Positions 16,073 to 25,281 of a stretch of 64,000 nucleotides of DNA are shown piece by piece. The notes under the pieces are model-generated. The model had not been told where the DNA came from, made no database searches, and was given only the letters and a program-made list of their open reading frames with translations. The first letter of the stretch is position 1. The number at the start of each line of letters is the position of its first letter. The DNA lies in the NCBI RefSeq assembly GCF_001429765.1, contig NZ_LMJB01000005.1:560549-624548 (forward strand). The letters run 5' to 3'. A program made the translations under genes and the position numbers. This stretch comes from Flavobacterium sp. Root901 (lineage in GTDB: Bacteria > Bacteroidota > Bacteroidia > Flavobacteriales > Flavobacteriaceae).

Positions 16073-17740
16073 TTATTTTTTCTTTTTAGTCTCAGTTTCG
16101 TTTTCCTTTAACTTAGGAAGTACATTTTTTTCTACATATTTTTGTGCTTTAATATCTCTCATCGTCTCTTTCATAATGCTCGAAGCCGAGAAACTAGGCG
16201 GTATTGAACGAGGAGGAAATTCTTTGAATGTTTCTGCAAATACCACAACATCCTGTATCGCACCGTAAACAGAACCAACATGGTCTAATTGCCAATCCCA
16301 ATAGGTATTTGAAGTAATGTCAGCTCTTTCAAAAGGATCCTGAAAAAGGTTAAATGTTTTTTGCAGACGCAATTCTGTAAAAGGTTCAGCCCAAACACCC
16401 ATTGTACCTCCTAGACGCTGTTCTGCAAATACATACTTATAATCGCCTTCTCTTAAAGCAACAAGAAGTCCGTCATCATCTGTATAGAAAAATTTATCTC
16501 TCGCACTTTTTTGGGTTGTTCCGCGAAGGAATGCACTTTGATCATATCCGTCTAAATGTACTTTATAAGTTTTACCGTTTGCGTTATACCCTTTTAAAAG
16601 TTTATTAGTGATGTCTGGCTCTCCTGCAATTGAAGCAAAAGTTGGAATCCAGTCATTATGGCTCATTAACTCTGTTGTTACAGTTCCGGGTTTAATAACT
16701 CCCGGCCAGCGAACAATACATGGAACACGGAAAGCTCCTTCCCAATTGGTATTTTTTTCTGAACGGTAAGGTGTCATTGCACCGTCTGGCCAGGTATTCA
16801 TGTGCGGCCCATTGTCTGTCGAATATACTACGATAGTGTTATCAGCTATTCCTAAATCATCCAGCGTTTTTAAGATGCTTCCTATAGTTTCATCGTGTTC
16901 GATCATACCATCAATATATTCACTGTCGCCATGTGTATATCTTCCTCTGTGTTCTGGTCTAACGTGGGTACGGAGGTGCATGCGGGTAGCATTAAACCAG
17001 CAGAAAAATGGTTTTCCTGCAGCATTTTGTCTTTTTATAAAATCAATCGCAGCTGCAGATGTTTCGTCATCTACTGTTTCCATTCTCTTTTTAGTAAGTG
17101 CTCCCGTATCTTCAATTTTTTGTTTTCCTATTCTTCCAAAACGAGGATCTGTAGTAGCATCATCGACATTGGTGGCAGTGCATTTTAGAACTCCTCTTGG
17201 ACCAAATTTTTTCAAGTATTCAGGATCTTTAGGATAATCAGGTAATTCCGGTTCTTCTTCTGCATTTAAATGATAGAGGTTTCCAAAAAATTCGTCAAAA
17301 CCATTTACAGTAGGTAAACTTTCATTTCTGTCTCCAACGTGGTTTTTACCAAACTGACCTGTTGCATAACCCAGACTTTTCATAATACCTCCAATTGAAG
17401 GATCTAACTGGCTCATTCCCATTGGTGCTCCGGGAAAACCTACTTTTGTAAGACCAGTTCGCAGCCCATGCTGTCCGGTTAAAAATGCAGCACGTCCGGC
17501 GGTACAGCTTTGTTCTCCATAATAATGCAGAAAACGCAATCCTTCATTGGCTAAACGATCGATATTGGGCGTTGTATATCCCATAACTCCGTCACTGTAA
17601 GCACTAATATTGGTGGTTCCAATATCGTCGCCCCATAATACTAAAATATTGACTTTTTTGTTTTGAGCTTTCACCTGAACAATAGTGAAGCATACTACTG
17701 CGAAAAGCATTATAGCATTTCTAAATTTATTTTGTTTCAT
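16073..17740 (-). CDS. Secreted arylsulfatase
   Basis: 555 residues with a signal peptide ending VKAQ (about residue 26). The sulfatase signature C-T-A-G-R (Cys79 to Arg83, SCTAGRAAFLTGQ) supplies the residue to be converted to formylglycine. Calcium-binding Asp38 and Asp39 are in LWGDDIGTTN, and DNGPHMN lies in the middle. The maturation enzyme is not encoded in the window. First gene of the cluster with HAD phosphatase, barrel and DUF1254 genes. Two related dyads 200-275 bp upstream (17942-18015) may control it. Substrate unknown; the group hydrolyses sulfate esters of aryl compounds or glycans. Confidence 0.9.
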   Translation of the reverse strand: MKQNKFRNAIMLFAVVCFTIVQVKAQNKKVNILVLWGDDIGTTNISAYSDGVMGYTTPNIDRLANEGLRFLHYYGEQSCTAGRAAFLTGQHGLRTGLTKVGFPGAPMGMSQLDPSIGGIMKSLGYATGQFGKNHVGDRNESLPTVNGFDEFFGNLYHLNAEEEPELPDYPKDPEYLKKFGPRGVLKCTATNVDDATTDPRFGRIGKQKIEDTGALTKKRMETVDDETSAAAIDFIKRQNAAGKPFFCWFNATRMHLRTHVRPEHRGRYTHGDSEYIDGMIEHDETIGSILKTLDDLGIADNTIVVYSTDNGPHMNTWPDGAMTPYRSEKNTNWEGAFRVPCIVRWPGVIKPGTVTTELMSHNDWIPTFASIAGEPDITNKLLKGYNANGKTYKVHLDGYDQSAFLRGTTQKSARDKFFYTDDDGLLVALREGDYKYVFAEQRLGGTMGVWAEPFTELRLQKTFNLFQDPFERADITSNTYWDWQLDHVGSVYGAIQDVVVFAETFKEFPPRSIPPSFSASSIMKETMRDIKAQKYVEKNVLPKLKENETETKKKK

Positions 17741-17941
17741 GGTAATAAGATTTGTTAATAATTCGTTTGTATATAAATGGTTTTCTAATCAAACTATATT
17801 TTACCAAAAAATAATCTGTATCAAAATCAATTTTGTACTATTTAGAATGGAGGGAAAAGGAAATAGGGGCTTATATATTTTGTTAAGGAAATCAAAATTA
17901 TATAATAAAAAACAGAATTATCTTATGTTTCAGTACTGAGC

Positions 17942-18015
17942 ATGTTGCAAATTATAACTTGCAACATAAAAAAGTACTTTGTTAACTGCATTATACTGCA
18001 AAATATAATTTGCAG
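17942..18015. promoter_or_regulatory. Pair of similar dyads upstream of the sulfatase cluster
   Basis: Dyad 1 (17942-17967) has perfect arms ATGTTGCAA and TTGCAACAT around a near-symmetric AT core. Dyad 2 (17996-18015) has arms CTGCAAA and TTTGCAG. Centres are about 51 bp apart, roughly five helical turns. The rest of the 393-bp gap (17741-18133) holds no gene. No T tract follows, so operators are more likely than terminators. Confidence 0.5.
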
Positions 18016-18071
18016 CATTTAATTCCTCAAAATAAAGGGTTTAACCAACCTTTGTTCATTTTTAATTATAA

Positions 18072-18110
18072 AACAAAAAAAAAATCCACCCGAATCACCG
18101 GATGGATTTT
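18072..18110 (-). terminator. Terminator of pyk
   Basis: On the minus strand a 12-bp stem (18099-18110 with 18081-18092, one G-T wobble) with a 6-nt loop is followed by a run of about ten T. Confidence 0.85.
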
Positions 18111-18133
18111 TGAAATATATAATTTTAAAAAAA

Positions 18134-19567
18134 CTATTCTATAGCAGATACTCTCATGGTATTAACCATTCCTTTTTCTTTAATTGGCATTGCTGCAAGA
18201 TTAATTAAATAATCTCCTGTAGATGCATACCCTTTTTCAACTGCAATTTTATTTACATCTGTAACAGTATCATCTGTACTTTCTTCATTATCATAGAAGA
18301 ATGATTTAACTCCCCATAATAAATTTAATTGTGTTAAGATTCTTTTGTTTGAAGTAAATACTAAAATATGAGCTGTAGATGGTCTCCATGCTGAAATTTG
18401 AAAAGCTGTATAACCGCTGTTTGTTAAAGTACAAATTGCTTTAGCTTCAATTTCATTTGCCAATAAAGCAGCCTGGTGACAAACTGTTTTAGTAACAAAA
18501 CGTTTTGTTTTAATTTGAGGTGTATTTTGAGGAACCTGAATAAGCGGAGAATTTTCTACTGCCTCACAAATTTGTGTCATTTTCTGAATAACCTGTACAG
18601 GATAATTTCCTGTTGCAGTTTCTCCAGACAACATTACAGCATCTGCACCGTCCATTACTGAGTTCGCAACGTCATTTACTTCAGCTCTTGTAGGCGTTAA
18701 ACTCGTAATCATTGTCTCCATCATTTGTGTTGCAACAATAACCGGAATTCTGGCCGTTTTTGCTCTGCGGATCAAGTCTTTTTGTACCAACGGAACTTCG
18801 TGAGCAGGAAGCTCAACACCAAGATCTCCACGAGCTACCATTAAACCGTCGCAGTATGCTACAATTTTATCCATGTTCTCAAGAGCTTCCGGCATTTCAA
18901 TTTTAGCAATTACTGGGATTTTATATTCTGAATGTTTAGCAATTAATTCTTGTAAATCTTGTAAATCGCGAGGAGTTTTCACGAATGAAAGTGCGATCCA
19001 GTCTACTTTTTGTTCAATTGCAAAAATTGCATCTGCAATATCTTTTTCAGTTAAAGCCGGCAAAGAAATTTTTGTGTTTGGAAGATTAACCCCTTTTTTA
19101 GATTTTAATTCTCCTCCCTGAATAACTTTTGCAACAACTTCTGTTTTTTTATCTGTCGAAACGATTTCGAAAATAAGTTTACCATCGTCAAGCAAAATAC
19201 GCTCTCCCGGATTAACATCATTTGGGAAATTTTGATATTTCATGAACACTCTCTGAGCAGTTCCTATAATATCTTCAGCAGTTGTAAAAGTGATTTCATC
19301 TCCATCGTGTACAACAGTACCTTCTTCCATCACACCAACTCTAAGTTTTGGTCCCTGCAAATCTCCAAGGATTGCTGTAGTGTAACCAAACTCTTCGTTT
19401 AATCCTCTAATGATATTGATTTTGTCTTTTACTCCCTCGTAATCTGCATGCGAAAAATTGATTCTAAACACATTAACCCCTGCATCGATCATATCTTTAA
19501 TGATCTCTCTTGTACTACAGGCAGGCCCAAGTGTAGCAACAATTTTGGTTTTCTTACTTGTTAACAT
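18134..19567 (-). CDS. pyk: Pyruvate kinase
   Basis: 477 residues, full length. Transfers phosphate from phosphoenolpyruvate to ADP as the last step of glycolysis. Visible motifs: TKIVATLGPACS at the N-terminus, FRINFSHADYE, the metal/substrate segment VIAKIEMPEALENMD, MVARGDLGVELP, and ATQMMETMI with the downstream TRAEVNDVANSVMDGADAVMLSGETATG. It starts 5 bp after the IPExxxVDY gene, so the two are cotranscribed, a pairing usual in Flavobacteriia. Confidence 0.97.
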   Translation of the reverse strand: MLTSKKTKIVATLGPACSTREIIKDMIDAGVNVFRINFSHADYEGVKDKINIIRGLNEEFGYTTAILGDLQGPKLRVGVMEEGTVVHDGDEITFTTAEDIIGTAQRVFMKYQNFPNDVNPGERILLDDGKLIFEIVSTDKKTEVVAKVIQGGELKSKKGVNLPNTKISLPALTEKDIADAIFAIEQKVDWIALSFVKTPRDLQDLQELIAKHSEYKIPVIAKIEMPEALENMDKIVAYCDGLMVARGDLGVELPAHEVPLVQKDLIRRAKTARIPVIVATQMMETMITSLTPTRAEVNDVANSVMDGADAVMLSGETATGNYPVQVIQKMTQICEAVENSPLIQVPQNTPQIKTKRFVTKTVCHQAALLANEIEAKAICTLTNSGYTAFQISAWRPSTAHILVFTSNKRILTQLNLLWGVKSFFYDNEESTDDTVTDVNKIAVEKGYASTGDYLINLAAMPIKEKGMVNTMRVSAIE

Positions 19568-19572
19568 TTTTT

Positions 19573-20061
19573 TTAAAAAATTAGATTGTTTTTTGATTTT
19601 ATTTTATTGGTATCAACTGCATAAATTGCCGCAATACTTTCTATTGAATTTAGTTGTTGCTGAATTTCTGAAAAATCAACAGCCTCTTCGCTGTTATCGA
19701 TCTTCAGGAAAAAATCTACCTTTTTGAATTCAGGAAGTAAATGAATTGTTGTAGAAACCTCACTTGTTTCATTAGAAAACAAATTCTGGAAATCATTTGT
19801 ACTCACAGAAATGATTTCATTTTTATTCTGAATCAAATTCCATGAAACAGCTTTCTCAGAATCATAATAATAAAATCTCGAAAAATTTGCCTCACCTTCT
19901 TTAGTCTGAGCATGGATCTCGTTTTTGCTCTTACTTAAGTTAATCGGAAGGTTCTTATTGATAAAATAGGCGAGTCTATAATCTTCTAATGAAGTATGGA
20001 TTGCCATTAAATAATAATCAATTTCGTCAAATTCGTCTAAATCCAATCTATGAATAGCCAT
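19573..20061 (-). CDS. IPExxxVDY family protein
   Basis: 162 residues. The naming motif appears as LLPEFKKVDFFLKI (about 110-123). It begins with a DEFDEIDYYLMAIHTS segment and has no signal peptide or membrane segment, so it is cytoplasmic. The family is restricted to Bacteroidota, is usually encoded just before pyk, and has no known function. ATG 20061 is preferred over the Met four codons upstream because the conserved start is MAIHRLDLD. It is separated from rnc by 125 bp. Confidence 0.85.
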   Translation of the reverse strand: MAIHRLDLDEFDEIDYYLMAIHTSLEDYRLAYFINKNLPINLSKSKNEIHAQTKEGEANFSRFYYYDSEKAVSWNLIQNKNEIISVSTNDFQNLFSNETSEVSTTIHLLPEFKKVDFFLKIDNSEEAVDFSEIQQQLNSIESIAAIYAVDTNKIKSKNNLIF

Positions 20062-20186
20062 GTCATGAAAAATCAAGTTGTAAATATACTATTTCTAACG
20101 AAGCATCAATAGTTATGTGCAGCTTGTTTTTGTTAATTTATAAACGAAAACGATTTAGCATTAAGAAAATTACATCATTTTTGTAA

Positions 20187-20927
20187 TTATTTCTTGTCAA
20201 TTTTTTCCTGAAATGCAAAATAGGCTCTCTGCGATGCTTTTTCTTCTGCTTTCTTTTTTGACGTTGCCCTTGCTCTTGCTACTACTTTATCGTCTATACT
20301 TAATTTGACACCAAACAAACGCTGTCCGTCAATGCCGTTATCTTCAAAAATGTCGTAATGAAAGATCCTCTTTTCTTTCTGACACCATTCGATAACCAAA
20401 CTTTTATAACTAATTACTTTTCCTTCAAGTCGTGCAATATCGACATAAGGCGTAATTACTCTTTTTTGAATAAATCTTTCACAATAGGAATACCCTTTAT
20501 CGAGATAAATAGCACCAATCAGCGATTCGAAAATATTACCATGAATATTTTCTCCAAAATGCTGAACCGGTACTTTACTCTCTACAAAACGCACTAAATT
20601 CAAGTCCTTACCAAGCTCGTTTAAATGTTCCCGGCTTACAATTTTTGAACGCATTTTGGTTAAATAACCTTCATCTCCATTTGGCGCCTTATTAAATAAA
20701 TGTGCAGCAATTACGGCACTTAACATCGCATCTCCTAAAAATTCCAAACGTTCATAATTGATAGGATGCCCTGATTCATCTAATTTATTTGACGACCTGT
20801 GAGTAAAAGCTTTTCTGTAAAATTCAATATTTACAGGCGGAAAACCAAGAATTTTCTGAATAGTGTCAAAAAAAATCCCGTCTTCTAGAGAACGGGATTT
20901 AGAAAATATTTTTTTGATAATATTCAT
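20187..20927 (-). CDS. rnc: Ribonuclease III
   Basis: 246 residues. Cuts double-stranded RNA in rRNA and mRNA processing. The catalytic signature ERLEFLGDAML (about 60-70) and the second acidic site FESLIGAIYLDKG are present, followed by a double-stranded-RNA-binding domain (about 165-243, ending KKKAEEKASQRAYFAF). It begins 9 bp after fabF; acpP-fabF-rnc is a conserved order in this phylum. Confidence 0.97.
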   Translation of the reverse strand: MNIIKKIFSKSRSLEDGIFFDTIQKILGFPPVNIEFYRKAFTHRSSNKLDESGHPINYERLEFLGDAMLSAVIAAHLFNKAPNGDEGYLTKMRSKIVSREHLNELGKDLNLVRFVESKVPVQHFGENIHGNIFESLIGAIYLDKGYSYCERFIQKRVITPYVDIARLEGKVISYKSLVIEWCQKEKRIFHYDIFEDNGIDGQRLFGVKLSIDDKVVARARATSKKKAEEKASQRAYFAFQEKIDKK

Positions 20928-20936
20928 AAGCGAAAA

Positions 20937-22190
20937 TTACTCAGTGATTTTTTTAAACAATACACAAGCATTGTGTCCACCAAAACCAAATGTATTACTC
21001 ATAGCAACATTTACCTCTCTTTTTTGAGGTTTGTTTAAAGTAAGGTTTAATGACGGATCGATATTTTCATCAACAACGGTATGATTAATCGTTGGAGGAA
21101 CAATACCGTTTTTCATTGCCAGGATAGAAGCAATTGCTTCAATAGCTCCGGCAGCTCCTAGTAAGTGTCCTGTCATTGATTTTGTTGAATTGATGTTGAT
21201 TGTTTTTGCATGATCTCCAAAAACAGCACTAATCGCTTTTAACTCGGCCACGTCTCCTAATGGAGTAGAAGTTCCGTGCGTATTAATATGGTCAACATCT
21301 TCCGGGTTCATTCCGGCATCTCTTAAAGTATTTTTCATTACCGCAATAACTCCAATTCCTTCCGGATGTGGTGCTGTTAAATGGTAAGCATCAGATGACA
21401 TTCCGCCTCCGCCAATTTCACAGTAAATTTTTGCGCCTCTTGCTTTTGCGTGTTCGTAATCTTCAAGAACTAAAGCTCCTGCTCCTTCTCCTAAAACGAA
21501 ACCATCTCTGGTTCCATCAAAAGGTCTTGAAGCTGTTTCAGGGCTTTCATTTCTAGTAGACAAAGCGTGCATAGAATTAAAACCTCCCATTCCGGCAATA
21601 GTAATTGCAGCTTCAGAACCACCCGATACGATAACATCACACATTCCTAAACGAATGTAGTTGAAAGCATCAATTAATGCATTTGCAGAAGATGCACATG
21701 CAGAAACCGTTGTATAATTTGGACCCATATAGCCATTACGCATTGAAATGTGCGCAGGAGCAATATCGGCAATCATTTTTGGAATAAAAAACGGATTGAA
21801 CTTTGGAGTTCCATCACCTTTAGCATAATAAATTACTTCTTCCTGGAAAGTTTCTAAACCTCCAATTCCTGCTCCCCAGATAACACCAACTCTTGTTTTA
21901 TCGATATTATCATTAGTAAGTCCAGCATCTTTAATAGCTTCATCGCTGGCAGCAATTGCATATTGAGCAAATTTATCTAGTCTGCGAGATTCCTTACGGT
22001 CCATGTAATCTTCAATATTGAAGTTTTTTACTTCGCAGGCAAATTTCGTTTTATGCTTCTCTGTATCATAATATGTGATAGGAGCGGCTCCGCTTACCCC
22101 ATTCACAAGTGCATCCCAATACTCCTGGATATTATTCCCGATAGGAGTAAGTGCACCTAATCCTGTTACAACAACTCGCCTTAATGCCAT
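20937..22190 (-). CDS. fabF: 3-oxoacyl-[acyl-carrier-protein] synthase II
   Basis: 417 residues, family length. Condenses acyl-ACP with malonyl-ACP in fatty-acid elongation. The catalytic Cys is in TVSACASSANA, and the two His in NTHGTSTPLGD and KSMTGHLLGAAG. The C-terminal NTFGFGGHNACVLF closes the thiolase fold. Upstream acpP supplies the carrier protein and rnc follows. Confidence 0.97.
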   Translation of the reverse strand: MALRRVVVTGLGALTPIGNNIQEYWDALVNGVSGAAPITYYDTEKHKTKFACEVKNFNIEDYMDRKESRRLDKFAQYAIAASDEAIKDAGLTNDNIDKTRVGVIWGAGIGGLETFQEEVIYYAKGDGTPKFNPFFIPKMIADIAPAHISMRNGYMGPNYTTVSACASSANALIDAFNYIRLGMCDVIVSGGSEAAITIAGMGGFNSMHALSTRNESPETASRPFDGTRDGFVLGEGAGALVLEDYEHAKARGAKIYCEIGGGGMSSDAYHLTAPHPEGIGVIAVMKNTLRDAGMNPEDVDHINTHGTSTPLGDVAELKAISAVFGDHAKTININSTKSMTGHLLGAAGAIEAIASILAMKNGIVPPTINHTVVDENIDPSLNLTLNKPQKREVNVAMSNTFGFGGHNACVLFKKITE

Positions 22191-22430
22191 AAATATGTTT
22201 TTTGTGTCTTAAACAAATAAAACCCATTGCTTTCTTAACTGTATTGCTACTTAAGAGCCATGGGTATTACAATATAAATATATCTTTTTGATTGAAAACC
22301 AATCGAAATTTAAATTTTAAAAAAATAATAACACCCGATTTTTAACAAATCTCAATCTCAAAAAACAAATTCCGGAATTGGAATTTGGAATTTCAAAAAT
22401 TGCAATTTTTAAAATTCGGGTGTGGTATTA
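22191..22430. other. fabF-acpP spacer with a long-range inverted repeat
   Basis: ACACCCGA (22331-22338) pairs with TCGGGTGT (22416-22423) around a 77-nt loop that contains smaller repeats of GGAATT/GAATTT type. It could attenuate transcription between acpP and fabF, adjusting the much higher need for carrier protein. No open frame is present. Confidence 0.4.
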
Positions 22431-22667
22431 TTATTTTTTAGCTTCCTCGATATAAGAAATAGCTTGACCTACAGTAGCAATGTTTTCTGCTTGATCGTCT
22501 GGAATTTGAATATCAAATTCTTTTTCGAATTCCATAATAAGCTCAACAGTGTCTAATGAGTCAGCTCCTAAATCATTAGTGAAGCTTGCTTCTGTTACAA
22601 CTTCGTTTTCGTCAACACCTAATTTGTCTACGATAATCGCTTTTACTCTTGATGCAATGTCTGACAT
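22431..22667 (-). CDS. acpP: Acyl carrier protein
   Basis: 78 residues, acidic. The phosphopantetheine attachment Ser is in [12 protein letters not shown] (about residue 37). Carries growing acyl chains during fatty-acid synthesis. First gene of the acpP-fabF-rnc group and divergent from purN. Confidence 0.97.
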   Translation of the reverse strand: MSDIASRVKAIIVDKLGVDENEVVTEASFTNDLGADSLDTVELIMEFEKEFDIQIPDDQAENIATVGQAISYIEEAKK

Positions 22668-22842
22668 AATCTTTAATTTTAGAATTTAATTTGTTGGCAA
22701 AAATAAAAAACTTTATTTTAAAACCATGATTTAGTTTATAAATGTGACACTAATTTATAAAATTAATTTCAAGAAAGGTCTTTTAATCCTATTTATTTTC
22801 GATTTTTATTCCGTTTTTTGCAGTCTCAAAATAAATTCTATT

Positions 22843-23406
22843 ATGAAAAAAATAATCGTTTTTGCCTCAGGATCAGGAACTAACGCAGAGAACATTATAA
22901 AGTATTTTTCGAACAGTGAAATTGGAAAAGTTGTTTCGGTTTTTACAAATAATGCTTCCGCAAAAGTTATTGACAGAGCAAAAAATCATCAAATTCCTGT
23001 CGAAATCTTCTCAAAAAACGAACTTTTAGAACGAAATGTATTACAAAAAATACAAAAAATCGACCCGGATTTGATTATTCTCGCCGGTTTTTTATTGAAA
23101 TTTCCCGAAAACATAATTGAACAATACCCAAATAAAATAATAAATATTCATCCTGCACTTTTGCCAAAGTACGGAGGTAAAGGAATGTACGGGATGCACA
23201 TTCACAGAGCCATTGTAAACAATAAGGAAAAAGAAACCGGAATCTCTATACATTATGTAAACGAGAATTATGATGAAGGGGGAATCATATTTCAGCAAAA
23301 TGTTCTTTTGACAGACGAAGATACTCCGGAAACAGTTGCCGAAAAGATTCACGAATTAGAGCAAAAACATTTTCCTGAGATTATTCACAAATTACTGGAT
23401 CAGTAA
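22843..23406 (+). CDS. purN: Phosphoribosylglycinamide formyltransferase
   Basis: 187 residues. Uses 10-formyltetrahydrofolate to formylate GAR in purine synthesis. SGSGTNAENI near the N-terminus binds substrate, NIHPALLPKYGGKGMYG holds the catalytic Asn and His, and HYVNENYDEGGIIFQ holds the catalytic Asp. ATG 22843 is chosen because the fold begins with MKKIIVFASGSG; the frame is open 33 codons further upstream but that part is hydrophobic and not conserved. Confidence 0.95.
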   Translation: MKKIIVFASGSGTNAENIIKYFSNSEIGKVVSVFTNNASAKVIDRAKNHQIPVEIFSKNELLERNVLQKIQKIDPDLIILAGFLLKFPENIIEQYPNKIINIHPALLPKYGGKGMYGMHIHRAIVNNKEKETGISIHYVNENYDEGGIIFQQNVLLTDEDTPETVAEKIHELEQKHFPEIIHKLLDQ

Positions 23407-23508
23407 AATCACAAAAAACAAGTTTCAAATTCCAATTTAAAAATTAATTCAGAAAATAATTTTAGACAACGTTTATTCAATCTAAAGTCTAAAATCAAAA
23501 ATAATTAA

Positions 23509-23985
23509 ATGTCTCACGAAGTACATATATATACAGACGGCGCTGCAAAAGGAAATCCCGGAAACGGAGGTTACGGTGTGGTTATGGAATTGGTTGGAAC
23601 ACCGCATAAAAAAGAATTTTACGAAGGTTTTCGCCTTACTACCAATAACAGAATGGAACTTCTGGCGGTAATTGTTGGTTTAGAAAAACTAAAAAAGCCA
23701 AACATGAAAGTTCTTATAATTTCTGATTCTAAATATGTCGTTGATTCAGTTGAAAAAAAATGGGTTTTTGGCTGGGAAAAAAAAGGTTTCACAGGAAAAA
23801 AAAATCCCGATTTATGGAAACGTTTTTTAATTGTATACCGCAGACACCAGGTAGATTTTAAATGGATAAAAGGACATAACAACCATCCTCAAAACGAACG
23901 CTGCGATCAACTTGCCGTTATGGCATCGATGCAGCCTAAACTTTCGGTCGATGTTTACTATGAAACCATTGGTTCTAAAGAATAA
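23509..23985 (+). CDS. rnhA: Ribonuclease HI
   Basis: 158 residues. Cuts RNA in RNA-DNA hybrids. Catalytic acids are visible: Asp in YTDGAAKGNPG, Glu in NNRMELLAV, Asp in ISDSKYVVDS, and a final Asp in NERCDQLAV. WIKGHNNHPQNE is the usual C-terminal motif. It ends exactly in a strong palindromic terminator. Confidence 0.96.
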   Translation: MSHEVHIYTDGAAKGNPGNGGYGVVMELVGTPHKKEFYEGFRLTTNNRMELLAVIVGLEKLKKPNMKVLIISDSKYVVDSVEKKWVFGWEKKGFTGKKNPDLWKRFLIVYRRHQVDFKWIKGHNNHPQNERCDQLAVMASMQPKLSVDVYYETIGSKE

Positions 23986-24017
23986 AAAAACGCATCATAT
24001 ATATGATGCGTTTTTTT
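23984..24017. terminator. Bidirectional terminator of rnhA and the DUF6249 gene
   Basis: A perfect 34-bp palindrome: a stem around CGCATCATAT flanked by seven A on the left and seven T on the right. It serves both convergent genes. Confidence 0.9.
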
Positions 24018-24045
24018 GTACTAACTTAAATCTTCTTACTGATTT

Positions 24046-24390
24046 TTATTTGTCTAAATCTTTTGCCTTATTAAATCCTACCAGCAATCCAATTCCAGAC
24101 ATCGTAATGATAGTAGCCGGATACACTACATCAGGATTCATTTTTGTATAGGTTGTTAAAAATAAAGCAATAAAAAGTCCTACACCAATTCCGATAAGAA
24201 GAAAAGCTGTATTTATAACGAAAACTTTCCAGGCGGGAACATTTTTTTGGTTGGTATTAAAAAAGATACTTGCATCGACACCTTTTTCTATAAGTGCCAG
24301 ACGCTCTCTGTTTCTTGTTGAATAAATTAAATAAACGATTCCGAAGATCATTAAAAAGAAACTAATTGGGATTAAGATTTTGTCATCCAT
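24046..24390 (-). CDS. DUF6249-like small membrane protein
   Basis: 114 residues. Three hydrophobic segments (about 6-24, 53-77 and 87-104) flank a cytoplasmic basic loop with RNRERLALIEKGVDASIF, a pattern seen in small DUF6249 proteins often encoded next to ECF sigma and anti-sigma genes. It is divergent from the ECF sigma gene, across the inverted repeat at 24424-24688. Function unknown. Confidence 0.65.
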   Translation of the reverse strand: MDDKILIPISFFLMIFGIVYLIYSTRNRERLALIEKGVDASIFFNTNQKNVPAWKVFVINTAFLLIGIGVGLFIALFLTTYTKMNPDVVYPATIITMSGIGLLVGFNKAKDLDK

Positions 24391-24423
24391 GATTTTTTAT
24401 GTTTTTAATTGATTGATATACCC

Positions 24424-24688
24424 ATAGGACGACAGGTTTTGAAATGAGGTTACAGGATTTGGTGAAAAAAATTAGATAATTAGAAAATTTGACCATTAGA
24501 TAATTAATAAACTTCTGACAATCAATTAACTTAGCACTTGATTAGACATTACAAATTGTCAAAGTTTAAAAACTTTTGACAAGTTGCACAATTTTAATTC
24601 TTTATCAATTTTGGAATTGCCAAATTTTCTAATTATCTAATTTTTTTCACCAAATCCTGTAACCTAAATAAGCAAACTGTCGTCCTAT
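24424..24688. repeat. 265-bp nested inverted repeat before the ECF sigma gene
   Basis: Outer arms ATAGGACGACAG (24424-24435) and CTGTCGTCCTAT (24677-24688) are perfect complements. After 12 unpaired bases on each side come inner arms of 44 bp (24448-24491 and 24621-24664), also perfect. The 129-nt centre contains a smaller dyad, TTGTCAAAGTTT / AAACTTTTGACAA. The right arm ends 5 bp before the sigma-factor ATG. It contains no open frame and no target-site duplication was recognised. A MITE-like element or a very large RNA hairpin are both possible. Confidence 0.75.
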
Positions 24689-24693
24689 ATAAT

Positions 24694-25281
24694 ATGAGTA
24701 CTTTAAATGATCAACATTATATTGACAAAATACGGCAGGGCGAGACTAATGCGTTTGCCGTGCTGGTTGATCGTTATAAAGATATGATTTTTACTTTGGC
24801 ACTTAAAATGGTTAAGAACCGGGAGGAAGCAGAAGAAATTGCACAGGACACTTTTATAAAAATTTACAGTTCTTTGAATAAATTTAAAGGTGATTCTAAA
24901 TTTTCGACATGGATTTATAAAATTGCTTATAATACTTGTCTGGACAGATTAAAGAAAAATAAAAAAGAGGATTTAAATATTTCCATTGATGAATTTTCTT
25001 CACACTTAATTAAAACAATGGACAATGCTTTGAGTGCTTTAGAAGAAAAAGAACGAAAGCAAACCATTCAAAAGTGTTTAAATTTATTGCCCGGAGACGA
25101 AAACTTCCTGTTGACTTTATTTTATTTTGAAGATCAGAATCTGGAAGAAATTGGAAAAGCAATGAATATATCAGCCAATAATGTAAAAGTAAAATTATTT
25201 AGGAGCCGGCAGAAATTAGCCGTAATTTTGAGACAGCAGTTAGAACCAGAAATAATAGAATGTTATGAAAGAGAGCGATAA
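24694..25281 (+). CDS. ECF-type RNA polymerase sigma factor
   Basis: 195 residues. Region 2 is at about 22-95 (VDRYKDMIFTLALKMVKNREEAEEIAQDTFIKIYSSL begins it, with FSTWIYKIAYNTCLDRLKK for promoter melting), and region 4 at about 130-185 (LEEIGKAMNISANNVKVKLFRSRQKL begins LEEIGKAMNIS). It overlaps the downstream membrane protein by 17 bp, the usual layout of a sigma factor and its antagonist. The large inverted repeat at 24424-24688 forms its whole upstream region. Confidence 0.93.
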   Translation: MSTLNDQHYIDKIRQGETNAFAVLVDRYKDMIFTLALKMVKNREEAEEIAQDTFIKIYSSLNKFKGDSKFSTWIYKIAYNTCLDRLKKNKKEDLNISIDEFSSHLIKTMDNALSALEEKERKQTIQKCLNLLPGDENFLLTLFYFEDQNLEEIGKAMNISANNVKVKLFRSRQKLAVILRQQLEPEIIECYERER

